Assembly (NCBI RefSeq): GCF_022539315.1
Contig: NC_066333.1
Location: 4,659,501 to 4,723,500, forward strand
Direction of reading: 5' to 3'
From: Serinus canaria
Lineage: Eukaryota > Chordata > Aves > Passeriformes > Fringillidae
DNA length: 64,000 nt
The notes under the pieces: generated by a model
Told to the model about the DNA's origin: nothing
Databases searched by the model: none
What the model saw: the letters and a program-made list of their open reading frames with translations, nothing else
Shown: piece by piece, positions 1 through 13,794 of the stretch
Layout of the letters: the number at the start of each line of letters is the position of its first letter
Numbering within the stretch: position 1 is the first letter of the stretch
Made by a program: the position numbers and the translations under genes

Positions 1-390
1 AAATGGTATTTTTAATCCAAACACTGTTGGGCACATCTTCTTGTGCCCCAGGGATAGACCAAAGTGTGTTATTGGCCTTTATTTTTGTACCCCATTTACT
101 CCACATTCACATTACCTCCAGCTGATTTTTTTCCTAGCAAGATCTGATAGCTTTAAAAGGGAAAAACAATAAAAAGAATGAGGGAAATGTCAAGTGGCGT
201 TAAAATGAGCACCAAAATTTAAGTTTCCAGTGTTAGTTATCTCTAAAAATCTTTTGATGAATGTCAAAAGATTCTCAGAAATTCTCATCTTTAGCCAAAT
301 TCAGCTTCTAAGGAATTTGATGGGGATTTTGCCAAAGACTTGGAAACAGTTTTTGTGATGCAGAGCTATTTTGAAATATGTGGCCTAAGT

Positions 391-520
391 TTTTAGGTTT
401 GTTTTTTTTTTTTTTTTTTGCTTTGCTGGACTTTGTTTTGTTTTGGGCATTTTTTTTTTTGGTGGGTTTTGGTTTGGTTTTTTGTTTTGTTGTTTGTTTG
501 TTTGTTTGCTTTGTTTTTAA
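391..520. repeat. T/TTTG low-complexity tract
   Basis: An 18-nt T run at 402-419 is followed by a 10-nt T run at 451-460 and then TTTG/TTTTG repeats to about 513. It is simple-sequence DNA, possibly the remnant of a retroposon tail, but no element body is recognisable on either side. Nothing else is seen in the first 390 bases. Confidence 0.85.
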
Positions 521-3500
521 TCAGCTGCAGCATTTGATGCAATATTATTAAATGAATTTTAGTGAAAATTTACTGACTCACACAAGGCTGGTCACTAAGG
601 AGTGCCTTTTTCTGTTCCTCCAACACCCTGGTCATCCCTCAGTGCTCTGTTCCCTTGCTCACTGCTGCTTCTCTTGCACCCTGTTCCTTGGGAGCCCCAC
701 GTTAGCTCCAGGGTTGTTCTGGTCACTGAATTGTGAGGGACAGCTGAAAAGTGAATTATCTTTGACCTTCCAGGGGGTGGATTTCTACAGCTGCCACAGA
801 GATGCTTTTTCATCAGCCAGAAGGAGGTTATAAGTGGGAGGAGAGTGTTTGCAAGACTTGTTCTGAACTATGTGTGAACTGGAGCTTCTCTCTGAGGTAT
901 CTTTTCCTCTCTTGAGAAGATAACGGGGCTTTGCATCAACCCCTTCTCCTTCAGTTAGTCATCAGCTGGGCAGGTGGAAGAACAACCTCTCTTTTGCACT
1001 CTTCTTCACACAAATGTTCCACTCTACTTACAGCACAGTGTGCAATAAGCAGTCACAGGCTGGACTTCTTTTCATTGTCAGTGTTGGAAAGCAAGAGAAA
1101 CTTTATTTGTTCTAGTTTTACACTCATTTATTCCTCTCCAGAGTTGTGTTCACAAGGTAGGTGGCTGCTCAGCCCATAGCTGTGGTCTGTGTTTGCCTCC
1201 TGCTTCTGTGGAAGGAGCAGTTTCAGGCTCAAGTCAGGATTTTTCCAGCTCCAAGGATGCTTGACCTGTAAGGTGAGGGAGTTGATATTTACACTAAGCC
1301 AGCTGAGTAATTGGGAGTTTAATTTCTCTTTTTCACTTTCACAAAGATCCTGGAATAAATGCATTGCTTTTGTGTGAAGCAGGAACATAAAATTGCACCC
1401 AAAGGAAAGTCCTTAGTCTGGAACTTACTACACTCCTGAAATATTCCAATGCCCATATTAAGTTTATTAATGAGGGCTGTGAGGTCTGAACTGCAGTGCT
1501 GGCGCTTCCATTTTGCTCTGTTGCTTTACAGTTTTGGGAAAGATTAATAATAGAGATGATTAATTGTAGGGCAGGGGACTGTGGAATTTTGGGGACAAAG
1601 AAATAGTCTTTTAAAAAATATATATAGTTTAAATTTTAGTTAATTGCATATCACCTGTTATAAAACAGACTAGTGGTATCAGCAGTGTCAGAAATCAGGG
1701 CCTGATCCTACTTCCCACTGAAATCGATGGGAGTTTTGTCATTGATGGAGCAGCTGAGCAAGTAGTTTGCAAGAATTCATTTATTCCAGAAATCTGGCTG
1801 CTGCTTCTTCTTATCTCTATTGATTGTACTCATGTCCAATCAGGTTTGCAGCATTAGCTGCATTAGCTTACAATAACAGGGTAATTCACTTGGGGCATGT
1901 TCCTACCAAGCCCTAGAATTCAGGAAAAAACAAACAAAAGGTTTATCCCATTCTAGCCTCACTTCCCTTTTTTTCAGAGGCAGCTACTTCTCTTACATCT
2001 CAAGGAACTGTATTCCATTTTTGAAATTTTTGTTCTAAAACCAGAAAGGTGAAGTGACTTGAAGAAGTTTAGTTAGTAAAATGGAAAGATGATAAAGCAA
2101 CAAAGATAAACTTTGGGCTTGGGAAACGTAGTTTCAGGTTTCAGATCTGCCCCAAATTGTAAGATTCTGATCAAAGAACTTTTTATTTATTGTATAAACT
2201 ATTTGATGGAGAGCTCAACCCTGGAAAGGGTTCCATCTATATCCCAAAGAGTCACAGGATTTCTGCAGAGGGTAGAGCTTATAAATACAGCTTGCAACCT
2301 TTCAGACATTAGAGAACCACACTGATTTAAACATACTCTTATAGTTTTAAGTCCTAAATTCTCTGCAGGAACAGTTACACAGAGTTGCTTTTTTAAAGAA
2401 TTATTCAAATCTGCATTCCTAGTGACATGATTATGTTGGAGAAAGTAATCTTTGTACAACTGAGTCTTCTGTAAAATTTCCATCAGTATAACTTTAATGA
2501 TTTCAAAAAAAAAAAGCAAAAACCTGAATACAGTATCCTTAGTGAATGTGTTTGAGGAAATTCTAAAAACACATGGATGAGACTGAATACCACCAGTTAT
2601 TTCACAAGTGCTTTACATTTTAGGGTAGGAAGAACAGCTGATTCATTTTTCAGTTTTGTAACTGTTTGTTCTGTAGTTTAATCAAACTTGTTTTGCTTTA
2701 GAAAATATCCCAGCAGCTCCAGGTACTTTTTGGTTTATTTACTCCCCCAGGCAGACATGGTAGGGCACAGCCTTTGCTGCTCTTGGACAAACACAGCAAT
2801 TACACCAACGCTTTGCCTGCCTGACTTAGCATTCCCCAAAAGTGCATGTTCTTCTAGCAACAGGCTGCTGGGGAGATGACCCAAGGGATTGTTGCCCCTC
2901 TGCATATTTGCATGCAGAATAATTAACAGGCTTGTGAAATTCTTCCTTGAAGTGAAGTCTGCTTTCACATGGCATTTGCTCATAGGAAATCCCACTAATG
3001 AAAAATCTGGTCAACCAAATTCAAGTTTCAAAAGACCTCGGGCTCTTAACGAAGCCAAGAATTGAACATTAAAGTGGAGTTTGGAAAGAGAGGTTAAGCT
3101 GAGTTTGTTTGCCTGTCAGCTGGTTCCTTGAGTCCCCTGTCTGTTCTCAGCAGAATAATGTATGAAAACATCCTGTGAGTGGGAGCTGCTCCTTTCTGCT
3201 GGGGCTTGCTGCCTTGTGCTGCTGTGTCAAGTTTGCAGGGTGTCCCTGACTTCACAAAGCAGCACAGATGGAAACAAGTGACAGCTCCCCTCTCTGCCTT
3301 GTGCTCCTGCAGGAGTTTGTCAGGGAAGCAATAGGTGACTGGAACACATGGGCAAGCAGGGAATAATCATTAATTAAAGATTAATTGCAGTCACAAATGG
3401 CAGCCAATCGCTGGGTGAGTGTGTGACTGTTCCTCAAGTCAGCACTGGGTGAATTTATTTTCTGCATATTTTGCCTGAATTGTGGCAGAAGTGTCTTTTC

Positions 3501-4875
3501 AGAATTGATCTGTAAATGTAGAGTGTGGATAGAAACACGATTATGACTCGAGAGATTTCTATTTAAAGGGCCTTGGGTCAGGATCATGGACAAAGGATGG
3601 GATTTGCTCTAGCACACAGAGCTGGAATTGTGCAAGAAAGGCTGAGGGAAGTTCTGAACTTCTTTTGACTTTTAGCAGGACCAGAATCTCCAGCAAAATT
3701 AGGCCACTCCTCTAAATACTCATTGAAATTATAATAGTAGCACACCCCGGGGATAGATACTCTTTCTCCCTTATTTTATATATTTTCCAAAATATTTTAT
3801 TTATTTATCTCTTCTCCCTTTTGTTTTCATTTCATAAGTTTTATTTCAGAGGAACTGGACAGATGGGCTGAATGCTGTTGGGGAAGGAGCACAAATATGA
3901 CCCTTAAATTTTATGCACCAATTATGAGCACATCTACAATATGAGGAGAGAGAGCAGTAGACTGGAAGAGCAGAACTGCTTTTGGATCAATAGATGAGCT
4001 GACATTGAGGCTGGAGGACTGATAGAAGCAGTGGAAAGGATAGACATGTTTGGCAGATTTCTGAAGACGTTCAATAGCGACACCGAGATGGAGCTGATAA
4101 ATCAATAGCTCTTTGGGCAGATTAGATTGATATTTTAAATGTATCTGGAACTGTCCTAGCCAGGAAGACTGAACAACCACTGAAGGAATAGATAAGCAGA
4201 AAAACATTAATTCATATTTCTGTATCATTTTTGGGTGTGTTTTTAAAGGAACTGTGGGGAACACCAAGCTGGTTTCTCCTCTGCAGCTGGAAGGTTGGAT
4301 CAGATGTGAGCTTGAATTCTGCTGTTACTACAGAATTCCTCAGGGTGGTGTGGGTTAAATTGAAATTAATTACTGAATTACTGTTGCAGAGAAAAAGCAT
4401 TCAACACAGGGGTAGTCAGTTAAGATCAGGACAGGACTGGGGCAGGGGTAGAGCACTTCCCAAGGAGCTGGAAGTTGGCCCAGTCCCACCATCAGTATTT
4501 TCTTTGTGTGAGCATTTTCAGGAGCATAAGGACATGAAGAAAACATTTGTGGCAAACTTTTCAGCCTGCCATAAACAAGACTTAGAATCCAAATGATGCC
4601 TTACTGAACACAAGAAGCTTTGTCAATGGAAGTAAACCTTTTACAAAAGCAAAGCTTTTGTGCTCCTTTTGCTCAATCTGGCTGTTTCCTCATGCTACCA
4701 ATGATATCAGCTGTCATAAATTAGACACTAACAGTTATAAAGTGGTTTTAGCCATATTGGAATTCCTGGGATTATTTGCAATTTTTGGTGTATGCTGATC
4801 AGTGTTCTTCTCTCTCATCATGTCTCTCCATCTTCCCCAAAATCCTGCTAGAAGTTGAACTTGAAAGGTTTTTTG
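521..4875. other. non-coding stretch, no gene recognised
   Basis: Open frames on both strands are short (at most 121 codons, at 4231-4596) and none has a recognisable domain or a splice-site pair that I trust. The stretch at about 3025-3080 keeps CpGs in otherwise CpG-poor DNA and could be a weakly conserved element. One exact small inverted repeat lies at 4643-4661 and is listed separately. No interspersed repeat could be identified by eye. Confidence 0.6.
4643..4661. repeat. short perfect inverted repeat
   Basis: ACAAAAGC at 4643-4650 is followed by a 3-nt spacer (AAA) and the exact reverse complement GCTTTTGT at 4654-4661. This is seen directly. The arms are only 8 bp, so chance is a reasonable explanation. 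Confidence 0.8.
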
Positions 4876-4893
4876 TTTTTTTTTTTTTTTTTT
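4876..4893. repeat. poly-T tract (18 nt)
   Basis: An uninterrupted run of 18 T, directly after GGTTTTTTG. No attached retroelement body is recognised. A length-variable homopolymer is expected here. Confidence 0.9.
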
Positions 4894-7800
4894 GCTAGTG
4901 GCATTGTTGTTGTGTTCACCAGATGTTGTGAAGCTAAATTAAAGAAGGGCTTGTGCTAATGGAATTTCCTAGAAGTTTACAAGTGAATTATAATGCTTGA
5001 GAAATGTAGGCTATTTAATATATATTTCCATGGAGGCATGAGGGGAGGGCTGTGCTGAATAAAGGAAATGTATAATCCTGAGGGGGGGAAGGATGTCCTT
5101 GGTTTGCCTTCTCTTATTTTGAGCTTGGTGGAAGCTGGATCAGCCTGAAGATGGACCAGCCATTCATCTGTCCAGGTTGCATTAACCCAAGGAGTTTGTC
5201 TGGTATCCTTTTCCTTTCCAAAACTCACTGGACTGGACTGGCCTATTCATCAAGGATCTCTGACATGCTAAAATATTTTTACAATAATTTAATTTAAAGG
5301 GAAAGAAAAAAAAATGTTGGTTAGAGGAAAACAATTCTGTGGTAACTAGGTCAGTGGGATCTTGTCTTTAACTGCAAATATCACTTTATTATATTTGCAT
5401 GTAAATAGGAGCCAGGTAACTGTGACAGATGAAGAGAACACTTCAAAGTCATTTGCTTTCTGGAAAAATATAATGGATCAGCAGGGCTTGGAGGGCTCCT
5501 AACTTGGGATGTATTACATTCAGTGTTGATAAAACTGATCTTTGCAAGTTTATATCCTCTAAAAGTTACCCTGAGAGAGGGCTGGCTCTCTGCAAGGCCT
5601 CTTCCTGATCACTGTTAAATTGTAGTATGGTGTTATTAAAAGGGAAATGAGACTTGGCAACTGTGTAGGGCCACAAAAAGTGCTTATAGGACTGACAAAA
5701 TGAATTTATTTACTTGAGAAATCAATAAGTTAGTAAAGAAACTGGAATATCACTTTCTTCACCAGCTATTTGTGGTTGGACACTCGATCTTCCTCCTGCT
5801 GAGCATAAATACTTGTTTCTACTTGTGTATTTCATTATTTCTCCAACCCTGATCGCCCCTGCAGTGAGGGAGGGCTCAGGAGCAGTGGATTTCATGCCTG
5901 GGTTGTTCTCAGGGATGGCAAGGCCAGGCTGTGCTGGCTCTGGTGGTGTTGGCTGGCTGAGGGTCTGCCTCGTGCTCCCTCAGGTCTGGCTGGAGGCTCT
6001 CATGGCTCTCACCTGTAACCTGGGGGGCTTCCAGTGCTGTGCCATGTTTACTGGGCTCCCAGTGCCTCAAGCAATGGAACATCACTGGGACAGCTCATTC
6101 CCAAACCAAAAGCTCTGACAGGAGCTGCCTGACCAGAATGTTTCCAAGCCAGAGTTTTAGCACGTGGAAGATAACTGCTTTCCTGGTGACCCTGTCATTC
6201 TCCAGTGTGAATTATGAACTGTAAAGTGACTTCAGTCTTCCTGAAAATTCCAAAGAGTATCAAAAAGTTAGTGGCAAATATGTGCATAGTACAAAACAGG
6301 CTTGGAACCAGATCTACTAAATTAAATTTGTTTTGTTTCATTGTTTTGTTTTTTTTTAAGGTATGATATCACTAAATATAAGAAGTAAGTCTGGACCCCA
6401 AACACTCAAATGCCTTAACCAAAGCATTTAGCATCCTTCCAGGGCAGAGGTGAAGTCAAGAGAATGCTTTAAAGGTGTGCTGGATCACAATTTGTTTGGA
6501 TTTCACTCAGCTTAAACCAGCCATTAAATTTTCTTGAGATTGACTTTGAAATTATTTCAGTATGTCAATAATTATTCAATTTTATGCAAGTTTCATTTGA
6601 ATTTAACTTTATTTCCCTGTGTATGTGCCCATAGTGTGCATACATTCATGCTTTGCATTTGGTGCCCATGACTGCACAGGTTTGTGATCTCAAATTTAGA
6701 AGACCTGGGCATTGTTCTTGTTTGTCCTCCCACTGTGTGGCTTTGCCTTCTGCATCCCCTCCTGCACTTCTCTCTGCCATATGGATGCCATACCTTGAGG
6801 TGGAAAGGTCACTTTCCTTTTCCTGTGTGGTTTTATGGTGTGTACCATATTGATGGAGATGGTGACTTTTGGCACCACCAGAATGCAGAGCAGGTGAATC
6901 ATTTAAAGGGAGTGTTGAACTGCAGGCTTTTGCTAATGCTTAGTCAACCTAATCCTACTTGTAAGCCCTGGTTTAAATGACAAACAACATAAATAACATT
7001 GTGTGCTTCAAGCTGATGTCTAAGCCTAGGCAGACACATTTGTGAGCATTCCCTGAGCCTGGCATTTGGTCAATTAAACCACCAAAAGCCAGACTTTAGT
7101 TGTTGAAGATGAACTGTTCACCAGGTTTCCTGGCCCTGCATTGTCCCCCCCTGAGTGCTGCAGAGCCCAGCAGGGCTGGTTTTCCATCACCCACCCCAGT
7201 GCCAGGCTGCCCTCTTGGTGCCACCTCGGCCCTCCTGATGTCACCAGGCAATGCAGGGACACGTTTGTCAAAATTCCATGCCAGTCTCTGTGACTGGAGA
7301 GTGGAGCCTCCTGCCCTGAGTTTGCCAGGTTGTCAGTATGGGGAAGCACTAGAGATGTTCCAAGTGGTTTCACACTAAAAGGAAGTGGCAGACTTTGTGT
7401 TTGGCACCTCATGTTGGATGTTCCCTTGCTGGGCAGCGCCTCTCCCTGTGGATGGGAAGGGTGAGCAGCTTTGGGCCATAGTGGCTTTGATTAAAATTGG
7501 CAGTTCTGGATCCCCTGCTGGCCCTAAGGCAGCCTGGTGAGATGTGACTGTGACAGTGGGAGTGCAGCAGCCTGTCATCCCTCTCCCAGCCTGTTTCAGT
7601 GGCAATGCAAGCCTTGCCAAAAGTAGCACTTACAGTAAAATACCCTCTTGTCCTGGAACCTTTGCATTAATTAAACAAAAATAGATCAAGCTAAATCAAA
7701 GGTTTTCCTTTGTTGATGAAACCACAATTTATGTGGCAAGTATCTTCTGTCTGTTTACAGAAAATAGGGGCTTCTGGCTAATCCCACGCTGAGCAACTGC

Positions 7801-10800
7801 AGCCTCAGGCTCTGCTGGAGCCCTCAAAACCAGACTGAGCTCTCCCAGGATGGCATTGCCCCACACCACCACATCCCCTCCCTTCCTGCCTCCTTCTGGG
7901 CACGGTTGAGGCAGGTTTAACTGCAAAGCTGGCTCTCATTGGAAAGGTACAATGAATATATAATAACAGGGCAATTTACAGAGCACATCTGAACAGCTGA
8001 AAGCAGATTTGTACCAGCATGTTGATGAGCTCCTGGAGACCTGCAGAGTCTTGTATTTCTGATGGGCCCTGGCCAGGTGGGCTCAACTAGATTATATTAT
8101 TCCTGCTGAGGTTTACACCTTTACACCTTCTCCTCATTACTCCCTTTTCCTCTCCAAGAAAATCTACAAGAGCCAGGGATTTGTACCTTGACCCATTTAA
8201 GATGAATTATCTAAGAAACTCAGACTAAGGAGGCAGAGAACATAGACATACAGAAATGAGAGGGAAAGGGTACTTGGCAGTTTTGATTCTGTTTGTGGAG
8301 CCCAGGCTCCATGAACACAAAGACAAACCCAAAAGTAGAGGGTAAAGAGAGATGTCAGCAACATGAAAGGTACAGGTAGCTCTGCAGACCCTTTAGAGCC
8401 CTCCAATAAATTTCTCAGAGTATGGAAGTGCTGGAGTGGAAATGGCAGGCACAGCTGATAGTTCACTGCATGTAATTATTTGTACAGATTGGAGCCCATT
8501 GTTGGAAAAGAGAGGAATTCAGAAGTCAGAAGAATTGTAGAACCTTCAGTGAAAACAGGCTTAGGGTAATTCTAGTCAAGAGTGAGGACTGAAAGAGCAG
8601 ATGCAAATGCAGGTCAGCTCTAGGTACAGAAGGAGGCCTGGGTTCCCTCACATATGGAGTGCTTGTTTCCAGCCTACACTGATCTCAGAAGTTCCCTTCT
8701 TTGTTTGAGCTGCTCAGGCTGTGGATTTGGCTGAATGAAGCTTTGTGAAGCTCTTTCTGTGCAAATCAGTTGGAACCAGCCTCAGATTAAATCAAAGGTT
8801 TTAAGGGTATTTTAATACTCCAAGAGCTAAAGAATCATCTGATAGAAAGCATGGAAGTTTTCAGACTTTATTAACACTTAAGTCACCTAAGTCCACTTTG
8901 AAACACAAATGCCCTGCTCAGGGAGAGCAGACATGTCCCATGCAGCTGGAACCCAGCCTAAGATGGACAGAAACCTTGAGATATTGGATAAAGCAAGGAG
9001 TGGGAATGCACCACTGCAGGTTGGACAGCCTCCCCTGCAGCAATCATCTGTGCATGCTGAAGGGTGGGGGCTCTTCCTTGCACTTCAAACCAAACCCCAT
9101 CTTTTTGGAGCTCTTACTGCTGCTCTCCAGGCTTTTTGTCAGCACAGGCACCTGAGCTGGGGCGTGCAGGGTGTGCTGGGCTCCATCCCACGGCAGGATG
9201 GCTCCCTGGGCTGTGTGGCAGGCTGGGGCTCAGCTCTGCTCTGCAGCTGGGTGAGCTCCTTCCAGCAGGGCCCTTTGAGCATCGCCCCTCCTGCTGTGCA
9301 GGACTGCTGCACTTCCCTCCCTGGCTCAGCTGCTCAGCACATCCAAGTTCAGCTGCCTGTGTCATGGGGGGTGGGAGAGCAGGAATAGCATTATAGCCCA
9401 GCTCTGGGAATGCATGGGGTGGTGGTACCTCTGTGCAGAGAGGTGGTGGTGGCCAGATGTTACAGACAGCTTTGAAAATCCCAACCTCTGTCATGCTAGA
9501 ATTGCAAATATTAAAATGGTTTTCATTCAGGTCTTCCTCTCCACCCTCCATTTGCCCCTTTAACCACCCTCTGATTAGTGTGCTGAAATCTTGGGTCAAG
9601 CTGTTTGGAGCAGATTGTCATTTTGTGTTCAGGATGCCTGAGGTAATGGGATCCCTGATTGCCAGTGGTGTCACTAGGGAGAGGAAATAATTACAGAAAG
9701 TGACCTGTGCTTTCTGATACCATGGCTTTGATTTTGGATCACAGTTAACTTGTTCTTTGTCTTCCTCATCAATACTGTTAACATTTCAGAATAATAATCT
9801 ATCTCTCAGCTGCTGGGTAGAATTTGGATAAGTACAAAAAAAAAGGTCTGAAAGTTGACACAAAATTTTTTGCAGTGAACTTCTTTAACCTTTGAAAAAG
9901 AGATTCATAACTTTTCTAAAAATTATTTTCCATTTTTACTCAGTTCACTTCCTGGTTTTGCCTGGGAACAAGAAGCAGGAAGCACCATAAATCTTGCAGA
10001 AAAGCCTGTTCTGGCCAGTTTCCTAGCCCAGCTTTGCTGATCATTGAGTTTTGGATCATTTGAATGAGCTGCATGTAAGTAGCCAAGCTCATGTACTTCA
10101 AGCCATTTGCAAAGCCCAAATCCCAAGAAGCCAACACATTGCTTAGTCTAGGCAGCCTGAACTCTGCCCTTTCCTGCCCAGCTTTCTTTCACATAGAAAA
10201 TACAGTTTTAGGGCTGCTTTGGTGTTTTGGATGAACTTGGTGATAATGTGACTTTCAGTTTTACAGCCAAGTATAATATGAGTAGGCGTCGTGCAACCTT
10301 CCTTCACACTGCTTTGCTAAAGCATTCTAATCCTGTCTGGTGATACCTTGTGCAGTCCAGAGGCTGAATTAATCCTGAGCAGAGTTTACTAGTTGTGCTA
10401 AACCACCATAAAACCTCTGCAGAGCTTTCCTAGGCTTAGCTTGAAGTTAGCAAGTTGCTCCCTGTGCAACAGAGCAAAGCAGATTTGAACCCCTGCTCAT
10501 GAAAAATTACTTGGGAAAAGGTTTTTAAATTCATTCCTTCCTCATCCAGTGGTGGTACAAGGCTCTGTCATGGGCACTGTGGGGTCACTTGGGGTGGCAG
10601 GTGGAACACAGTGCTCAGGTACAGGCACAGGTGGTGTCCCAGGAGGGGTGGTGGGGTGTGAGTGTGCCCTGAGGCATTAGGTCCCTTTTAGCCCAGGAGA
10701 AGTGGGGAGTTGGATGAGGGCACCACAGCCCCCACTGACAAAGGGCTCTGCTGCCTGTCCCTGTCACACCTTGACTTGTTGAGCGTGAGCACGGCAGGGG

Positions 10801-10860
10801 GATCACAGAACTGTCATCACAGAGCATTAGCATGAGAAAAGGAGCGCTCCTGGTGTTTTG
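4894..10860. other. non-coding stretch with a GC-richer patch
   Basis: No gene is recognised. About 9060-9430 is distinctly GC-richer and carries overlapping open frames of 110-161 codons in several frames on both strands. That pattern follows from low stop-codon density in GC-rich DNA rather than from coding. The remainder is ordinary AT-moderate sequence with short poly-T runs. A few CpGs survive around 10285-10300. No known interspersed repeat was recognised. Confidence 0.55.
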
Positions 10861-11210
10861 GCATGTCACACCCCAGTGACAGGGAGCACAAATACAGTCA
10901 GGCACGCAGAACAGAGCAAGTCACTGTCGGCTTTGACAATGTTGGGCACCAAGGCTGTCACTCCTTTGACACAGCCCCTCCTTCTCCCTACCCACGCTGC
11001 CATTCGCAACAGCAGCTCGCCCACCGCTTTTATTTCTGCACAATGTGTCAATAATTACTTGTCAGGCCTCTGCTTATAGACCTGGGATGGTGAATAAACG
11101 CTTATTATGCCTGAAAAATGTTGCAAGCTTTACCATAAATCTTGTGTTACAAATGCACACAATAGGGACTATTGACACAGAGGCAAACACTCGCATTAAC
11201 ATGTAAAGTC
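10860..11210. promoter_or_regulatory. candidate conserved non-coding element
   Basis: The segment has features typical of vertebrate CNEs. It keeps CpGs in a CpG-poor neighbourhood and is free of simple repeats. It carries a homeodomain-type TAATTA core at 11052-11057, a GAATAAACGC forkhead-like motif near 11092 and an exact SOX-like palindrome at 11160-11174. No open frame through it looks like a protein. Conservation is inferred from composition and motifs; no alignment was made. A developmental enhancer is the likeliest role, and a non-coding RNA exon is an alternative. Confidence 0.35.
11160..11174. repeat. CAATAG palindrome with 3-nt spacer
   Basis: CAATAG (11160-11165), GGA, CTATTG (11169-11174) is an exact inverted repeat. 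Each arm resembles the SOX HMG-box core (ACAAT / ATTGT type), giving two oppositely oriented sites suited to a dimer. The palindrome is seen directly; SOX binding is inference. Confidence 0.75.
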
Positions 11211-13794
11211 ATGCTGCCCAGAATGGAGTTTGACAAACCAACGTGCAGCAAAGGAGTTTGTTGACCTTTTCTTTGCCTTCCTGGCAACCAGACTGGGCTT
11301 GTGTGTGTTAAAAATCCAGATGAATGGGAGATGAGAAGAGATAGAAACATCTTCCTGTTCAGGCTGCTGGAGTGAGGATGCTCTCCATCTGAGAGCACTT
11401 CAGGGATGGTGTTCCCAGATATCATCCTTCAGACAGACACGAGCTAGGCAAGTGTGCAGAAGCTAAAGTTGACTAGATCTGATTTCAGCCACCCATCAGG
11501 TTCAGGCCCTGGCTGAAGCACTATTTTGACCTGGCAGCTGTTGATGGCTTGTCCCTGCAAACTGCATCTCCCCAGCTGCTTCAGCTCTTTGGGTTTCAGG
11601 GTGCTCCTGATTGGAGCTTTAGCTTTGATGTGTTGGAATGAATGGCACAGAAGGTGCTCATGTCCAAGGTGCAGGTGCCATGCACTGAGCTTGGAATAAG
11701 AATGTTTAAAAGGAATTTTACAGAAGTAATAATTAGGGCTTGCATTTAAATACCTGACTGAAGTCTCATAACCAACATTTTTATAAGTGCAGAGGGATTT
11801 ACCCTCTCAGTGCCTTTAGGAGGGACAGGGGAACTTCTCAGCATGTTTCTACCTGTAGGTAGTCTGAATTGCTCCCTGAAACTTTTCATTGTTTTCCAGT
11901 GATTTAATTTTAATTTTTTAGTTTCTGACGGTTTTCTTTATCTATTTCATCTTTGAAAAGTTCTTGTTTAGTTTATGCCTATTTCTTCCTGCAGTAAGTG
12001 GTTGAAGTTATCCCAAACTTGTTTAACCTTTTCATATTTTCCATATTCTTCCCCTCACAGTTTTTTCCCCCCCATCCTTTAATATCTACTATACTTACCT
12101 CTTTATTTAGTTTTGCAATGAGGCTTCAGTTTCATTTCCATTTCATTAGCCATCTGTCCAGAACCTTTCAGTCTTAGACTTCCTATCTAGATCTAATGAT
12201 TCAAATGCTAGGGAAAAAAAAATATTAAAGAACTCCTGCTTCAACCACATTGTTATTAAAATAAAAAGGCAATTGGCCTGAAAGATAAAACCTAGCCCTT
12301 CTCTAAAATAAATAAATAGGCACACAGATTTTTCTCAAATAAAAGTGGGCAGGAATTTAGTCTCACATGCAGAAGTTTCCAACTGAAAGTCCTCCAGTTC
12401 TTGGGCTCTGCAAATGTCATATCCCTGCCAGAGGTATTATGATGTTGACAATTTAAACTGGGAAGCTTTCATTCCCTACCTTTTTTCCATGTGGCTACTT
12501 CCAAAGTTCATCTGGTACCATTAGGGAAATTAAAAGAAACAAAGAACCACTCACTTTGTTTTTTTGTTTTTTTACTTTTTGCTTTTACTTTTTTCTTTTT
12601 ACTTTTTGTTTTTAATCCTACATTTTCTGACTTTTGAGTTGATTGCAGGTTTGTCTCAGGGCTGTGTTTTGTAACAGAAAACCTGTGGTTAGAGTTCTGC
12701 AAACAGAGCCTGTGCTGCAGCACTGACATCTGCTAACAGAGCCATGATGGGCAGAGATGGGCTGGTTTGTGATTCTTGGCCACTTCAGCTATTCCAACAA
12801 GAGTCACTGGTGTAAGAGCAGTTGTACTGACAAAACTCCCAGATTGTAATTTTGTCACTGCTTCTATGACATGACCTTTTCCACCCAAAATAAACATGGT
12901 ACAAAAAGCTGAATAGTTGCCTAATAGCCACTGTCTCCTGTGCAGGCTCCAGAGAATTTCATGTGAATCTGTGGCTGGAAAACAGGCACGGGACTGGTGC
13001 TTGAAGTCTCTGTGTTCAGGGATGTGTTTTGTTTATGGCCCCATTAAAAGTCTTTTAAACTATTAAACTCGAGCTGAATCTTGGCATTTTCTTTGCATAC
13101 AAGCCTCCTGAGATCCCCCACTATGAGTTGTGAGGGTCTCTGGGGAAAGCCAGGGGCTAATCTAACCTCAGAGATTATCAAAGGAGGGACAGCAGAAAGG
13201 AAAATCTGTCCCTGGAGTTAATCTGACCTAAGGCCTGTGTGCAGCTCTTCAGGAAAATGCTCTGATGGTTTTGGTGTTAAAAATCTGCTTTTAAAATAGA
13301 ACTTCAATATTAAATCATTTTTCATGGCCTGGCTTCAGTTTTTAAAATCTCTGTAATGTACATTTTCAAAGAAGTTTCTCATTTTTTTCTTAAAAATTAC
13401 AGCTATGGAATTAGACGTTTTTCTTTTCAATTAAGAGATGTTTTTTTCTAGGTCATCTCAGCATAGCTATAAATTGTCACCTGGTCACTAGACCTGGCTT
13501 TCCAGATGTGAGGCTAACATTCCTTAGTGGAAGGGACTGAGATGGAGCAAAGGAAAGCCTATTGCTAGAACCTCAATAACAATATTTATCTCTGCAGAGA
13601 GAGACACCTCATTTTTGAAATGCTGAAGTGAAATGCTTCATTGGGATACTGAATGCTGTGGGAGAAGTTTTCCTCTGGGACCTGTTGGTAGCTGCTGGGG
13701 ACTCCTAGTCAGCAAAGACAGGAGAAGATGGTTTGGTTGATGACAGTGATTTGAGGGGTTATCTGATGGTTGTCACGTGTCTGGTGCCACTCAC
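11211..13794. other. non-coding stretch, T-rich patch at 12556-12616
   Basis: No gene, RNA gene or identifiable retroelement is seen. About 12556-12616 is a pyrimidine tract built from irregular TTTTTAC / TTTTTG units. It generates a lysine-rich antisense open frame with no biological support. AT-rich sequence near 13280-13450 also shows nothing recognisable. Confidence 0.55.

Noticed and set aside
9064..9599. Overlapping frames of 110-161 codons on both strands
   Set aside because: GC-rich patch with few stop codons in all frames; Ser/Pro/Leu-rich low-information translations with no domain.
12508..12729. Lysine-rich 73-codon minus-strand frame
   Set aside because: Produced by the T-rich low-complexity tract at 12556-12616.
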